From Methanosarcina sp. UBA5 (GTDB lineage Archaea; Halobacteriota; Methanosarcinia; Methanosarcinales; Methanosarcinaceae), in assembly GCF_002505485.1 (NCBI RefSeq), contig NZ_DAVG01000071.1, forward strand, positions 1 through 33,428: DNA of 33,428 nucleotides, in the 5' to 3' direction. The notes below the pieces were generated by a model. The model was not told where the DNA came from, searched no databases, and worked only from the letters and a program-made list of their open reading frames with translations. Of the stretch, positions 25,121 to 33,020 are shown in pieces. Numbering within the stretch: the first letter of the stretch is position 1; the number at the start of each line of letters is the position of its first letter. A program made the position numbers and the translations under genes.

Positions 25121-26017
25121 TTATATTCCTGGGTAATCCTTCAGGCACATTTTTTTAACATTGTTTAGGACTTTCAGAATGTGACGGATTCTACGTTCTA
25201 CAAGCTTTCCTTTCATGCACCAGTAAAATGGCCTGTTGTGCCCTACTGAAGGAAATTTAGTACAGGAAATATCAATTGGGTGGAAATAAAAGATGGTATG
25301 TCCTCTTTTTAAACTCTGGATAAGACCATTCAATACTAGAGGAGCTCCAAAAAAGCGGAGTATTGGGCCTCCTGACGCTGGAATTTTCAGTACATTCTGA
25401 TAATACGCCCAGGGGAACTCAATAAAATTTCTATCGTCGCCTGCCTCAAGCCCGTTCTCTAAAGGGTAGTAAGGAAAAGACGAAACGGTCTCAAGGGACG
25501 AATCCGTTTTATTATAAAGAGAATTTACGGAAACTGAGGAATCATATTTGAACCCCATGCTTTCAAGTGAATCCAGCATCCAGCCACCTACAAAGGCATT
25601 TGGTGCCCTGTAGCCTATTACTCTCTCTCCACTAACTTTTTCAAGTATTCTTTTCGCAAGTAATGTTTTCTGCTCGAATTCCTCGTTACTCATTAATCGC
25701 TCCTTTGTCTCAGGATCGATTTTGCAGGCGTGATGCAGACCATGGCATGCCAGTTCATGTCCTCTTTCCGCAATTGACTCGACAAGTCCAGGATAGTGTT
25801 CTACAACATCTGCAACCACAAAGAAAGTGGCAGTCACGTTGAACTCATCGAGAATATCCAGTGCTCTCTTAGTGGGTTCAGTCAGATAATCATATCTGCC
25901 ATCCCATTTTTCAAAAAACTCATTCACAGTCTTGTAAACGGCGTAAGGAGAACTGCAAACTGAAGGAATATGATACCAATCTTCAAGATCCACTGTAACT
26001 GAAAAACTTCCCCTCAT
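25121..26017 (-). CDS. Polysaccharide deacetylase (NodB homology domain)
   Basis: A 298-residue carbohydrate esterase of the NodB type, which removes N- or O-acetyl groups from polysaccharides. Motif 1 is SVTVDLEDWYH, with the catalytic base Asp and the DxED form seen in exopolysaccharide-locus enzymes. Motif 2 is GHELACHGLHH, where His-x3-His binds metal. Motif 3 is GYRAPNAF, and a late YFHPID stretch completes the active site. There is no signal peptide, so it acts in the cytoplasm or on a lipid-linked precursor. I start at the ATG at 26017, three residues before the core strand; a TTG seven codons upstream is also open. Neighbouring envelope genes suggest a surface glycan such as methanochondroitin as substrate. 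Confidence 0.9.
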   Translation of the reverse strand: MRGSFSVTVDLEDWYHIPSVCSSPYAVYKTVNEFFEKWDGRYDYLTEPTKRALDILDEFNVTATFFVVADVVEHYPGLVESIAERGHELACHGLHHACKIDPETKERLMSNEEFEQKTLLAKRILEKVSGERVIGYRAPNAFVGGWMLDSLESMGFKYDSSVSVNSLYNKTDSSLETVSSFPYYPLENGLEAGDDRNFIEFPWAYYQNVLKIPASGGPILRFFGAPLVLNGLIQSLKRGHTIFYFHPIDISCTKFPSVGHNRPFYWCMKGKLVERRIRHILKVLNNVKKMCLKDYPGI

Positions 26018-26692
26018 AAGACCCCACTGCGCTACCAAATGCGTTTATAATCACGTAACAAATTTCTGACTTATAGTGAAATTACACGGGAATGGGAATA
26101 AATGAAAAGTTAACTTGTTAAAAAATTTAATATTTAGAGAGGGGGCATAAGAGTATAAAAAATTTTTTGATGATTCAATTAAAATAAAATGTAGGAAATA
26201 ATCTTGAGAAGTATTTTTGTAGTTAACACTGTAAATTTAATTACGAGCCTAAATGATATAGATAGATATAAATACAGGATCGTTAGGCAAGTTGCTCTTC
26301 TCGATAATCTCGAGAAACTTTTGAAACTTGATTGGAAATATCTCATATTTCTTAATGGGTTACTCGATAAATGCAGGAAACTTTTCTTCTCAGTATTTCC
26401 GAGCCACGCCCGAGCCCTACAGAATAAATTTTAGATAATATCTGGTATGAAGGAGACTGTAGACGTTGAAACACGGATAAGTGTGAATATCTTGCAGGAA
26501 AATTGTAGGAAGATTGAAGAAACAGTTAAGAATACCTTGCCCAAACTTAAATCTGTTATATGGAGAATAAACCAATTATGTAAACTTATTAATTAGTAAT
26601 GCCGAAGAGATGTAGAAAACTCAAAAGAGGACTTATGCCAAAAACCTCTAAATTTTCCTGGCAGAAATTAAAATCAGGAAATAAAACTTGAG

Positions 26693-26943
26693 TTAATTTA
26701 TCCTGATGCAGCTAACCAAGAGGTTGTATAGTCGTATAGTTTTTAACTTCTTTGTTCCTTGGAGGCTTTTTGTAAAAATGTAGATCTTTTCCTGCCACGT
26801 CCTCTTTGAACTGAGCAGTCTGGGATTTATCCCGGCTTCAATAAGAGAGTCCAATTCTCTTGACATTTTATATTTTTCGATGTGGTCCAGATCAGTTGAA
26901 CAAACTTTAAGTAAATAGACTTTTTGTACACTACTGCAACTAG
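26693..26943 (-). pseudogene. Gene fragment interrupted by MITE-like element A
   Basis: About 82 codons (SSVQKVYLLKVCSTDLDHIEKY ... IRLYNLLVSCIRIN) open on the minus strand up to the CTAG at 26940. The frame continues into the element only by chance. If the element and one CTAG are removed, the frame joins 18 further open codons upstream (VFASFFFFKPLEKIKTIF) before a stop. No start codon is found, so this looks like the 3' part of a decayed gene. The family is not recognised. Confidence 0.3.
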
Positions 26944-27048
26944 TACTGCGACTCCGAAGTAGGTTCATAAAACTTAACTTTTGAATAGATCCGAAGATCA
27001 TGGATTATTCCAGAAAATAAGGAATTAATTTTGGAATCGAAGCACTAG
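26940..27048. mobile_element. MITE-like element A, copy 2, flanked by CTAG
   Basis: A 101-base core (26944-27044) lies between CTAG at 26940-26943 and CTAG at 27045-27048. Its first 40 or so bases and last 24 bases closely match the copy at 4224-4331 (left end TACTGCGACTCCGAAGTAG, right end TTTTGGAATCGAAGCA). The centre has diverged. No coding capacity; a transposase must be supplied in trans. Confidence 0.75.
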
Positions 27049-27237
27049 TGAATATTGTCTTTATTTTTTCTAGAGGCTTAAAGAAAAAGAAGCTTGCAAA
27101 GACTTATCTTAGTTAACAATAAAGTTCACAAAATTAAAAAGAAATGTTAATATATAACAGAATTTAACGAAATTTATTCTCTGCAGATAGTTTTGTTCAT
27201 ACCATGAGATCTACGACTAAAATGTACAGGAATAAAA

Positions 27238-28851
27238 ATGAACGGAAAAAATCTGAAACATAGCTGGCAAAAAAGAAAAGAAATTGGATTTTACTTTACA
27301 ATTTTAATTTTTTTGATCGCATTAGGAACAACATCCCTTTCCACTACATCACCCAGTACAACTGTTTATGTCGCTGGCGACGGAAGAGGGAATTTCAACT
27401 GCGATGGAAATAATGATCAGGTAGAAATAAACAAAGCTCTCGCATATGTTGCAGAAAACCCTCAGTTCACAACCGTTCATTTGAAGGGTCCCAATACATA
27501 CGTTATCTCGGACAGTATTTTAGTTGGAAACGATACCACTCTGGAAGGAGATTCTACAGCCGTAATCAAACTTGAAGATAAAGCAGGCTGGCCAAAGAAT
27601 AAGCCTCTAATTACGCAGATGGACAGTTCTGGAAGCCAGAACATCACCATAAAAGGATTTGAAATTAACGGAAATCATGACAGGAACGAAGAAAAAAAGA
27701 GAGGAGAGGGGTATTATAACCAGATTTATTTCTTAAACTCCAGCAACATTCAGGTTCACTCTATGTACATGCACGACGGACACGGAGATGGGCTGAAGAT
27801 AGAGAGAAGTTCTAATATCCAGTTTTACAATAACCGAATATATAAACTGGGACATGACGGTCTGTTTGCAATTCAGTGCCAGAACGTAGAGGCCTGGAAC
27901 AATACAATAACCTGCAGGACTAACAGTGGTCTTAGAATCTGGAACTCAAACCATGTAAAATTCCATGATAACGTAATAGATTCTTTCTACCACTGGAGTG
28001 CAGGCGGCTCTGGAGTTCTGATTGAGAAAACAACAGGTATGATGAATGACATAGAGGTGTATAATAATACCATTCATAACACCTATGGGCCCGGGATCTG
28101 GCTGTTAGGTTATGGTAACTCTTATCCCAGGGAAGAGGCAGAGAATGTATATATTCATCACAATATTTTCTACAACACTGGTACGAACCCTAGCATAGAT
28201 TGGGTAGGTGGTATAGTAACAAGTGGGTTTTATAACACCCTTGTTGAGAATAATGTATTTGATGATACGTATCATGCTGCGATTATCCATATGTATCCTA
28301 CGAGTGATTCTGCCAATCTTTCACCCAAAGGTACAGGATATACAACAATTGTCCGCAACAATATTATTGTAAACACGCTGCAACGTAAGAAAGACCCGAG
28401 CGGGACAGGATATGGAATTGTCAATTATCTGCCTGAAACGCATTCCTTTGTGCTGGAAAATAACTGCCTTTACAATAACTCAGCAGGAGACTACAGGAAC
28501 GCCAGCTCGACAAGCGACATCCATGTAGATCCTCACTTTGCAAACGAAAAAAACCACGATTATCATCTGGAATCAACAGGTGGAAGATGGAATGGAAAAA
28601 CGTGGGTAAAGGATACTATAAGTTCTCCATGTATCGATGCCGGTTATCCGGACTCTGATTATTCAAAAGAGCCAGGAAATTGTGGAAGCAGGATCAACAT
28701 AGGCAGGTATGGAAATACTGAATGGGCTTCTATCTCAGGGAATAGGCCCGGGTATGTTGTATGGTGGAGCCAGCTACTTTCACCAGAATGGAAGATTTTC
28801 AGGCTGCTGCTGAAGATATTTTTCTTATTCTGCTTTAATATGTTATATTAA
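27238..28851 (+). CDS. Exported right-handed beta-helix protein (paralogue 1)
   Basis: A 537-residue surface protein. A lysine-rich N-terminus and one hydrophobic segment (about residues 17-33) form a signal or anchor. Residues about 40-480 are a right-handed parallel beta-helix, with repeated N-I/V-x-I/V-x-N-N rungs such as NIQFYNNRIYKLG, VEAWNNTITCR and VKFHDNVID, as in pectate-lyase-like proteins. It starts with TTVYVAGDGRGNFNCDGNNDQVEINKAL, a pectate-lyase-3-like opening. The end has CIDAGYPDSDY and INIGRYGNTEWAS, common closing motifs in this family, then an odd hydrophobic tail (FRLLLKIFFLFCFNMLY). Paralogue 2 at 30847 shares about 400 residues but carries a DNRLRE domain that is absent here. 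It may bind or cleave an envelope polysaccharide; catalysis is not demonstrable. Confidence 0.88.
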   Translation: MNGKNLKHSWQKRKEIGFYFTILIFLIALGTTSLSTTSPSTTVYVAGDGRGNFNCDGNNDQVEINKALAYVAENPQFTTVHLKGPNTYVISDSILVGNDTTLEGDSTAVIKLEDKAGWPKNKPLITQMDSSGSQNITIKGFEINGNHDRNEEKKRGEGYYNQIYFLNSSNIQVHSMYMHDGHGDGLKIERSSNIQFYNNRIYKLGHDGLFAIQCQNVEAWNNTITCRTNSGLRIWNSNHVKFHDNVIDSFYHWSAGGSGVLIEKTTGMMNDIEVYNNTIHNTYGPGIWLLGYGNSYPREEAENVYIHHNIFYNTGTNPSIDWVGGIVTSGFYNTLVENNVFDDTYHAAIIHMYPTSDSANLSPKGTGYTTIVRNNIIVNTLQRKKDPSGTGYGIVNYLPETHSFVLENNCLYNNSAGDYRNASSTSDIHVDPHFANEKNHDYHLESTGGRWNGKTWVKDTISSPCIDAGYPDSDYSKEPGNCGSRINIGRYGNTEWASISGNRPGYVVWWSQLLSPEWKIFRLLLKIFFLFCFNMLY

Positions 28852-28872
28852 GGCTTTCTTAGCTTATTTAGC

Positions 28873-28898
28873 ATGAAAGTGCTTGAAAACACTTTCAT
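28873..28898 (+). terminator. Hairpin after beta-helix gene 1
   Basis: ATGAAAGTG (28873-28881) pairs perfectly with CACTTTCAT (28890-28898) around an eight-base loop, then TTATTTGTG. It lies 22 bases after the stop codon, in good position for termination. Confidence 0.55.
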
Positions 28899-29002
28899 TT
28901 ATTTGTGATTGACATTTGAAGAATTTCATATGTGTTATATTAGCAGAATATTTAGCTAATTAGAAAACAAGAGGATTTATCATTTATTCACTCAATGGCT
29001 AT

Positions 29003-29531
29003 TTATTGGAGTGCGGGATTATTTTTAACAATTTGCGTAGCTGTGACCATAATGTCATCTAATCCTTTAATGTTTATTTTTTTAGCAGGTATGCCTGCAA
29101 TTGAAATGCTTTTTTCACAAAACGATTTGTTTACGACCGAGTTTGCCCCAATTGTTATATTGTCGGCAATTACGACATTTCCAAAAATTTTGGCACCAGG
29201 CCCGATATACATGTTATTTCCAATTTGCGGGGCTGAAACCTCATCCAGGTTAGATCCTATATTGGTACAGGCATGTATTCTGCAATTGTCTCCAGTCCTG
29301 GCATTTTTATTTATAACGATAGTTCCTCTATGGGCAATACGCAACCCTGGGCCAAAGACATTTATCGGAATGCTGAATCCTAGATTGGCATTCATCGTGT
29401 AGAACCTGAATAACAAGTACTTAAGATATAATTTGAAAATTAGAATTTCTTACAGTTGTTATAGTACTCAATTTTTCGCAGTAATCTCTGAAATCTCCAT
29501 ATATCGTCACCAATTAATCTAGGGCTTTCAT
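29003..29531 (-). pseudogene. Frameshifted serine acetyltransferase (CysE-like)
   Basis: The left-handed beta-helix hexapeptide domain is intact over 29003 to about 29400: LGFSIPINVFGPGLRIAHRGTIV, then INKNARTGDNCRIH and GPGAKIFGNVVIADNITIGANSVV, ending in GIPAKKI. The N-terminal part is broken. An ATG at 29531 with GAGGG upstream encodes MKALD, then the frame shifts to IGDDIWRFQRLLRKIEYYNNCKK. A second shift near 29450 enters IFKLYLKYLLFRFYTM. All three pieces match the usual N-terminus of short CysE-type acetyltransferases of surface-glycan loci. With two frameshifts it is probably dead, unless translation from an internal TTG gives a 137-residue stub that lacks the N-terminal helices. Confidence 0.78.
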
Positions 29532-29594
29532 AATGTTTCCCTCAAGCGAATTTATCTGCTTGGACGTAGAGATCGTAATCTGCTTTTTATTTAA

Positions 29595-29640
29595 ATCAAC
29601 GTTGCGCTGGCGCACCTCGCAGCAAGCTAGTGGAGCATTC
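29595..29640 (-). other. Possible remnant of a mobile-element end
   Basis: A GC-richer island in AT-rich DNA, with CACCTCGCAGCAAGCTAGTG and nearby GCGCTGGCGC. It resembles the degraded hairpin at the end of an IS200/IS605-type element. No transposase is adjacent, so the call is weak. Confidence 0.2.
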
Positions 29641-29649
29641 GACTGAAAT

Positions 29650-29677
29650 AAAAAAATAGAAAGGGATTTTTCCCTTT
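29650..29677 (-). terminator. Hairpin terminator of the cysteine-rich protein gene
   Basis: AAAGGGA (29660-29666) pairs with TCCCTTT (29671-29677) around four T. On the minus strand the stem is followed by CTATTTTTTTATTT, an intrinsic-terminator-like T run, 50 bases after the stop codon at 29728. Confidence 0.65.
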
Positions 29678-29727
29678 ATTACTTTACAATTACGCTCTTG
29701 CAGACAGACTTCCAGTACCGTATGCAG

Positions 29728-30129
29728 TTACTTTTTTGCAGCTTTTATCGTAATGGCTGACTTTTTAGTCTGCTGTACATGACAGTTTCCAGTACCATAT
29801 ATAGTTACTTTTGCGTCATAGGTACCCGGCTTTTTTACAATAAGCGAGCAATTGCATATGTGTTTTTTCGTGCAGTGTGTACAGTAAGATCTGCAGGACG
29901 CGACTACCTTTCCATTTTTATCCAATATCTGATATTGAACAATTTTAACAGTGCCTGATGTATAAGTTGTAAGTCCGATTTTAGCTGGTGCTATTCCGGT
30001 TGGATTGTTTACTGTAAACTTGACAATTTTTACATTACACGCAGGACTAGCTGAAGCGCCTGCGGTGGCAGTACATAACGCCAAAACCAATAAGGCTAAT
30101 ATAAAGAAAGTTGTTGTTCGTTTCATCAT
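29728..30129 (-). CDS. Exported cysteine-rich protein with PKD/CARDB-like beta domain
   Basis: A 133-residue exported protein. Residues 1-27 form a classical signal peptide (KR, hydrophobic run, A-G-A-S-A). The mature part reads as a beta-sandwich: NVKIVKFTVNNPTGIAPAKIGLTTYTSG, VKIVQYQILDKNGKVV, PGTYDAKVTIYGTG, similar in layout to PKD/CARDB surface domains. An insertion between strands is Cys-rich, with C-x3-C-x2-C-x5-C-x-C (SCRSYCTHCTKKHICNC), plus single cysteines near both ends. These may bind metal or form disulfides. A TATA-like sequence at 30151-30160 lies only about 25 bases upstream of the start, and a terminator follows. The exact family is unrecognised. Confidence 0.65.
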   Translation of the reverse strand: MMKRTTTFFILALLVLALCTATAGASASPACNVKIVKFTVNNPTGIAPAKIGLTTYTSGTVKIVQYQILDKNGKVVASCRSYCTHCTKKHICNCSLIVKKPGTYDAKVTIYGTGNCHVQQTKKSAITIKAAKK

Positions 30130-30846
30130 TTCATATGAATAGACAATCTTGAATATATAATTTAAGAAACCGCCTAAAATAAATAGGATTAAATGTAAAT
30201 AAATTTAGACATATAGTTATCAAGAAAGTATAATATTCATAACTCTAAAAACTTGAAGATAATTCGTCTTTAGACGAAAATCGCTCTACTGCTAATTACG
30301 GTGATCCTGAATATATCGACCAAAACTTAGTTGTTATCCTTATTGGCATAAAAACCACTAAATACAACAAAGAAGCTTGTAGAAGTAATCACACCAAAAA
30401 TAAAGTATAACAGGCGGTCTCAAAACTCGACTCATTTCTACAATTGGATAATTGGCATTGTTGACTTTAAATTTAGGTCGGAAATTATTATGAAATTCAG
30501 GCATATATTTGCCTTGAAGTAGAGTAAATTATCTTAATTGTAGAATCAACTTTATTTTTGAGACAGCTCCTAATGATTAGTTTTTACTTCAACATTCAAG
30601 GTGAGAATTTACAGGCAAATTTTTAAGTTCAGTAAATTAAGATCAAATGAATTCAAAAAACTCAGATTTCCCGTGAGTGTACTTTAATAAATTGTTGAAG
30701 CTAGAATATTCTTCTAAGAATTATGGTCCTGGAATTCAAGCAGCGAGAAAGATGCAAGTACTTTTAAGGGGAGTTTATTTGCAGTCCTGAAGAGATAAAT
30801 TTTTTTAACTTTGAAGAATTATAATCTAATGTATTGGGGATTTGAA
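30130..30846. other. Divergent intergenic region with inverted-repeat element
   Basis: A 717-base AT-rich region. The left end carries the promoter of the cysteine-rich gene (TATATATTC-like on the minus strand at about 30151-30160). The centre holds an inverted-repeat element at 30412-30571. The right end should carry the promoter of beta-helix gene 2. No genes seen. Confidence 0.5.
30412..30571. mobile_element. MITE-like element C with long imperfect inverted repeats
   Basis: A 160-base segment whose left end (AGGCGGTCTCAAAA) and reverse-complemented right end (AGGAGCTGTCTCAAAA) match. The inverted similarity continues inward for about 45 bases through TTCTACAATT and GATAATT. No coding capacity and no obvious target duplication. 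Its ends differ from those of elements A and B. Confidence 0.6.
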
Positions 30847-32934
30847 ATGAATGAAAATAAGCGAAAGTATAAGTGGGGAGACAGAAAAAAGTTATTGTTT
30901 CTTTGTATAATTTTTCTATTTCTAATCGCAAGTATAATCTTCATCTTATCAAAGCCGTCTAATACAACAGTTTATGTTGCTGCCAATGGAAGTGGAGACT
31001 TTAACTGTGATGGAAGTGACGACCAGGTAGAGATAAACAAAGCTCTTGCATACGTTGCAGAAAACCCTCAGTTCACAACCGTTCATCTGGAAGGCCCACA
31101 TACCTACGTCATTTCTGACAGTATATTTATTGGGAGTAACACTATTCTCGAGGGAGATCAAACAGCCGTGATCAAACTTGAAGATAAAGCAGGCTGGCCG
31201 CTAGAAAAACCTATGATTACACAAATGGACAGCGCCGGAAATTATGATATTATTATAAGGGGATTTGAGATTGACGGAAATCATGATGAAAACAATGAAA
31301 AGAATAGAGGGAAAGGATATTACAATCTGATCCATTTCCTTAATTGCGAGAATACACAGGTTCATGATATGTATATGCATGACAGCCACGGCGATGGGCT
31401 TAAAGTCGTAAAATGTTCAGGTGTTAAGTTTTACAATAACCGGGTGTATAAGTTAGGGCATGATGTCCTTTACGCTATCTATTCTTCGAATATAGAAGCC
31501 TGGAATAATAAAATAACATGTAGAACAAATAGCGGTTTGAGGATTTACAATACAAACCACGTAAAATTCTATAACAATATAATTGACTCAGAAGGGGAGG
31601 GCGGAGCAGGGATTGAAATCCAAAAAATTGGCCCGTCAACTGTGATGAATGATATTGAAATCTACAATAATCTGCTATATGAAACGAACGCAGCAGGCAT
31701 ATGGATTACAGGCTATGGGGCCGGGTATTCCAAAGATTCTGCAAAAGATATATTCATTCATCACAATAAATTTTATAAAACCGGTATTAACGAGGGTGCG
31801 GACTGGGCAGGGGGCATAGTGCTCAATGGTTTCCAAAATACCTTGATCGAGAACAATAAATTCGACGGATGCTATGGTGCTGCTATTGCCCACAAACAGG
31901 TTAGTGACGAGTTTTCGGCCCCAAGTTCAGGCTATACAACTGTCGTAAGAAATAATATAATAATTAATACACAGTCCAGTCCTGCAGCCGGAGAAGGATA
32001 TGCTGTATACAACAAGCTGAACAACACCCATTCCTTTATCCTGGAAAACAATTGCCTTTCAGGCAACGCCGGTGGGAACTATATGGGTGTAAATTCTACC
32101 TCAGATGTCGAAGCTGACTCAGAACTTGCGGCTAAGTTGAACACCAATGAGTCTCTCGGAAAGGATTTTCCCTGGAGTGAAGCTATGTCTGCTGGACCGC
32201 AAACGCCTTATGAGATAGATGAAAACGAAGTCCAGACAGAACAGGACGAAGGCTTTGAATCGAGCCTTAAAAGGGTTTTTTCAGAGTTTATAAGATCCCT
32301 GAAAAAATTATTTTTAGGTATTTCGATGCAGTCTGATAGAGTGGAAAATGTTAAAATTGCTCTACCTCTCATTATTTCTGACAACAGGCTGAAAGAAGAA
32401 GCCCCAAACGTCACTTTTAGCGATAGTGAATATATCGATGTAGGAAAAAAATTCGATGGAAGTATTTACAGAGGCATTATAATCTTTGAGCTGAGTTCAC
32501 TTAATCAGACTGACAAGATCGAAGAGGCAACTCTATCTTTATTCTGGTATTACCCAGAGAATCAAATGAGATCGAAGGATACTGTACTGGAAGTATACAG
32601 ACCTGTGAAATGGTGCAAAGAACACGTTACGTGGCAGCAAAAAGAATCCAATGATCCCTGGGAAAATTCTGGAGGGGACTGGTATGACAGGAACGGGGTC
32701 TTCCAGGGCAGCACTCCATATGCCACAATAACGATCAGTGGAGATAAGACCCCTGACAATCGCTACTACGACCTGGATGTAACAGAACTTGTGCAAGAAT
32801 ATATAAGCGGAAAGTACGAGAATACAGGTTTCCTTATAAAGGCCCGCGAAGAAGAAGAAAACTATATCGCTTTCTATAGTTCCAACTGGCAAAACAAAAA
32901 TCAAAGACCCAAACTCACTATAGAATGTGCCTGA
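30847..32934 (+). CDS. Exported beta-helix protein with C-terminal DNRLRE (disaggregatase-related) domain (paralogue 2)
   Basis: A 695-residue surface protein. After a basic N-terminus, one hydrophobic helix (LLFLCIIFLFLIASIIFIL) serves as signal or anchor. A right-handed beta-helix of about 400 residues is paralogous to the protein at 27238; the opening region is nearly identical at DNA level (57 of 60 bases at 31027-31086 against 27421-27480). A charged linker follows. From about residue 512 (DNRLKEEAPNVTFSDSEYIDVG) to the end is a DNRLRE domain, the repeat first described in Methanosarcina disaggregatase, which degrades the methanochondroitin coat. This suggests binding to or remodelling of cell-surface polysaccharide. 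I use the ATG at 30847, with GGGGAT upstream; a TTG 12 codons earlier is also open. Catalytic residues are not identifiable. Confidence 0.88.
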   Translation: MNENKRKYKWGDRKKLLFLCIIFLFLIASIIFILSKPSNTTVYVAANGSGDFNCDGSDDQVEINKALAYVAENPQFTTVHLEGPHTYVISDSIFIGSNTILEGDQTAVIKLEDKAGWPLEKPMITQMDSAGNYDIIIRGFEIDGNHDENNEKNRGKGYYNLIHFLNCENTQVHDMYMHDSHGDGLKVVKCSGVKFYNNRVYKLGHDVLYAIYSSNIEAWNNKITCRTNSGLRIYNTNHVKFYNNIIDSEGEGGAGIEIQKIGPSTVMNDIEIYNNLLYETNAAGIWITGYGAGYSKDSAKDIFIHHNKFYKTGINEGADWAGGIVLNGFQNTLIENNKFDGCYGAAIAHKQVSDEFSAPSSGYTTVVRNNIIINTQSSPAAGEGYAVYNKLNNTHSFILENNCLSGNAGGNYMGVNSTSDVEADSELAAKLNTNESLGKDFPWSEAMSAGPQTPYEIDENEVQTEQDEGFESSLKRVFSEFIRSLKKLFLGISMQSDRVENVKIALPLIISDNRLKEEAPNVTFSDSEYIDVGKKFDGSIYRGIIIFELSSLNQTDKIEEATLSLFWYYPENQMRSKDTVLEVYRPVKWCKEHVTWQQKESNDPWENSGGDWYDRNGVFQGSTPYATITISGDKTPDNRYYDLDVTELVQEYISGKYENTGFLIKAREEEENYIAFYSSNWQNKNQRPKLTIECA

Positions 32935-33020
32935 ATGCCGATAAAATTAGTCTGGAAATAGATTGAGTCATAAAGAAGAGGGCAATATTTGGATATAAAA
33001 GAAGAACTCTTTAATTTTTG

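Larger units (their letters stand above)
26018..27237. other. Gene-poor stretch with small frames and gene remnants
   Basis: A region of 1.2 kb without a convincing gene. Two short plus-strand frames look weakly protein-like but match nothing I know: 26204-26434 (76 residues from TTG, ending LQNKF) and 26447-26596 (49 residues, MKETVDVETRI... rich in Lys, Glu and Ile). They could be pieces of one decayed gene. A minus-strand fragment at 26693-26943 abuts a CTAG-flanked element at 26940-27048. The sequence before 27238 (TATA-like TAATATATAA at about 27148) probably holds the promoter of the beta-helix gene. Confidence 0.4.
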
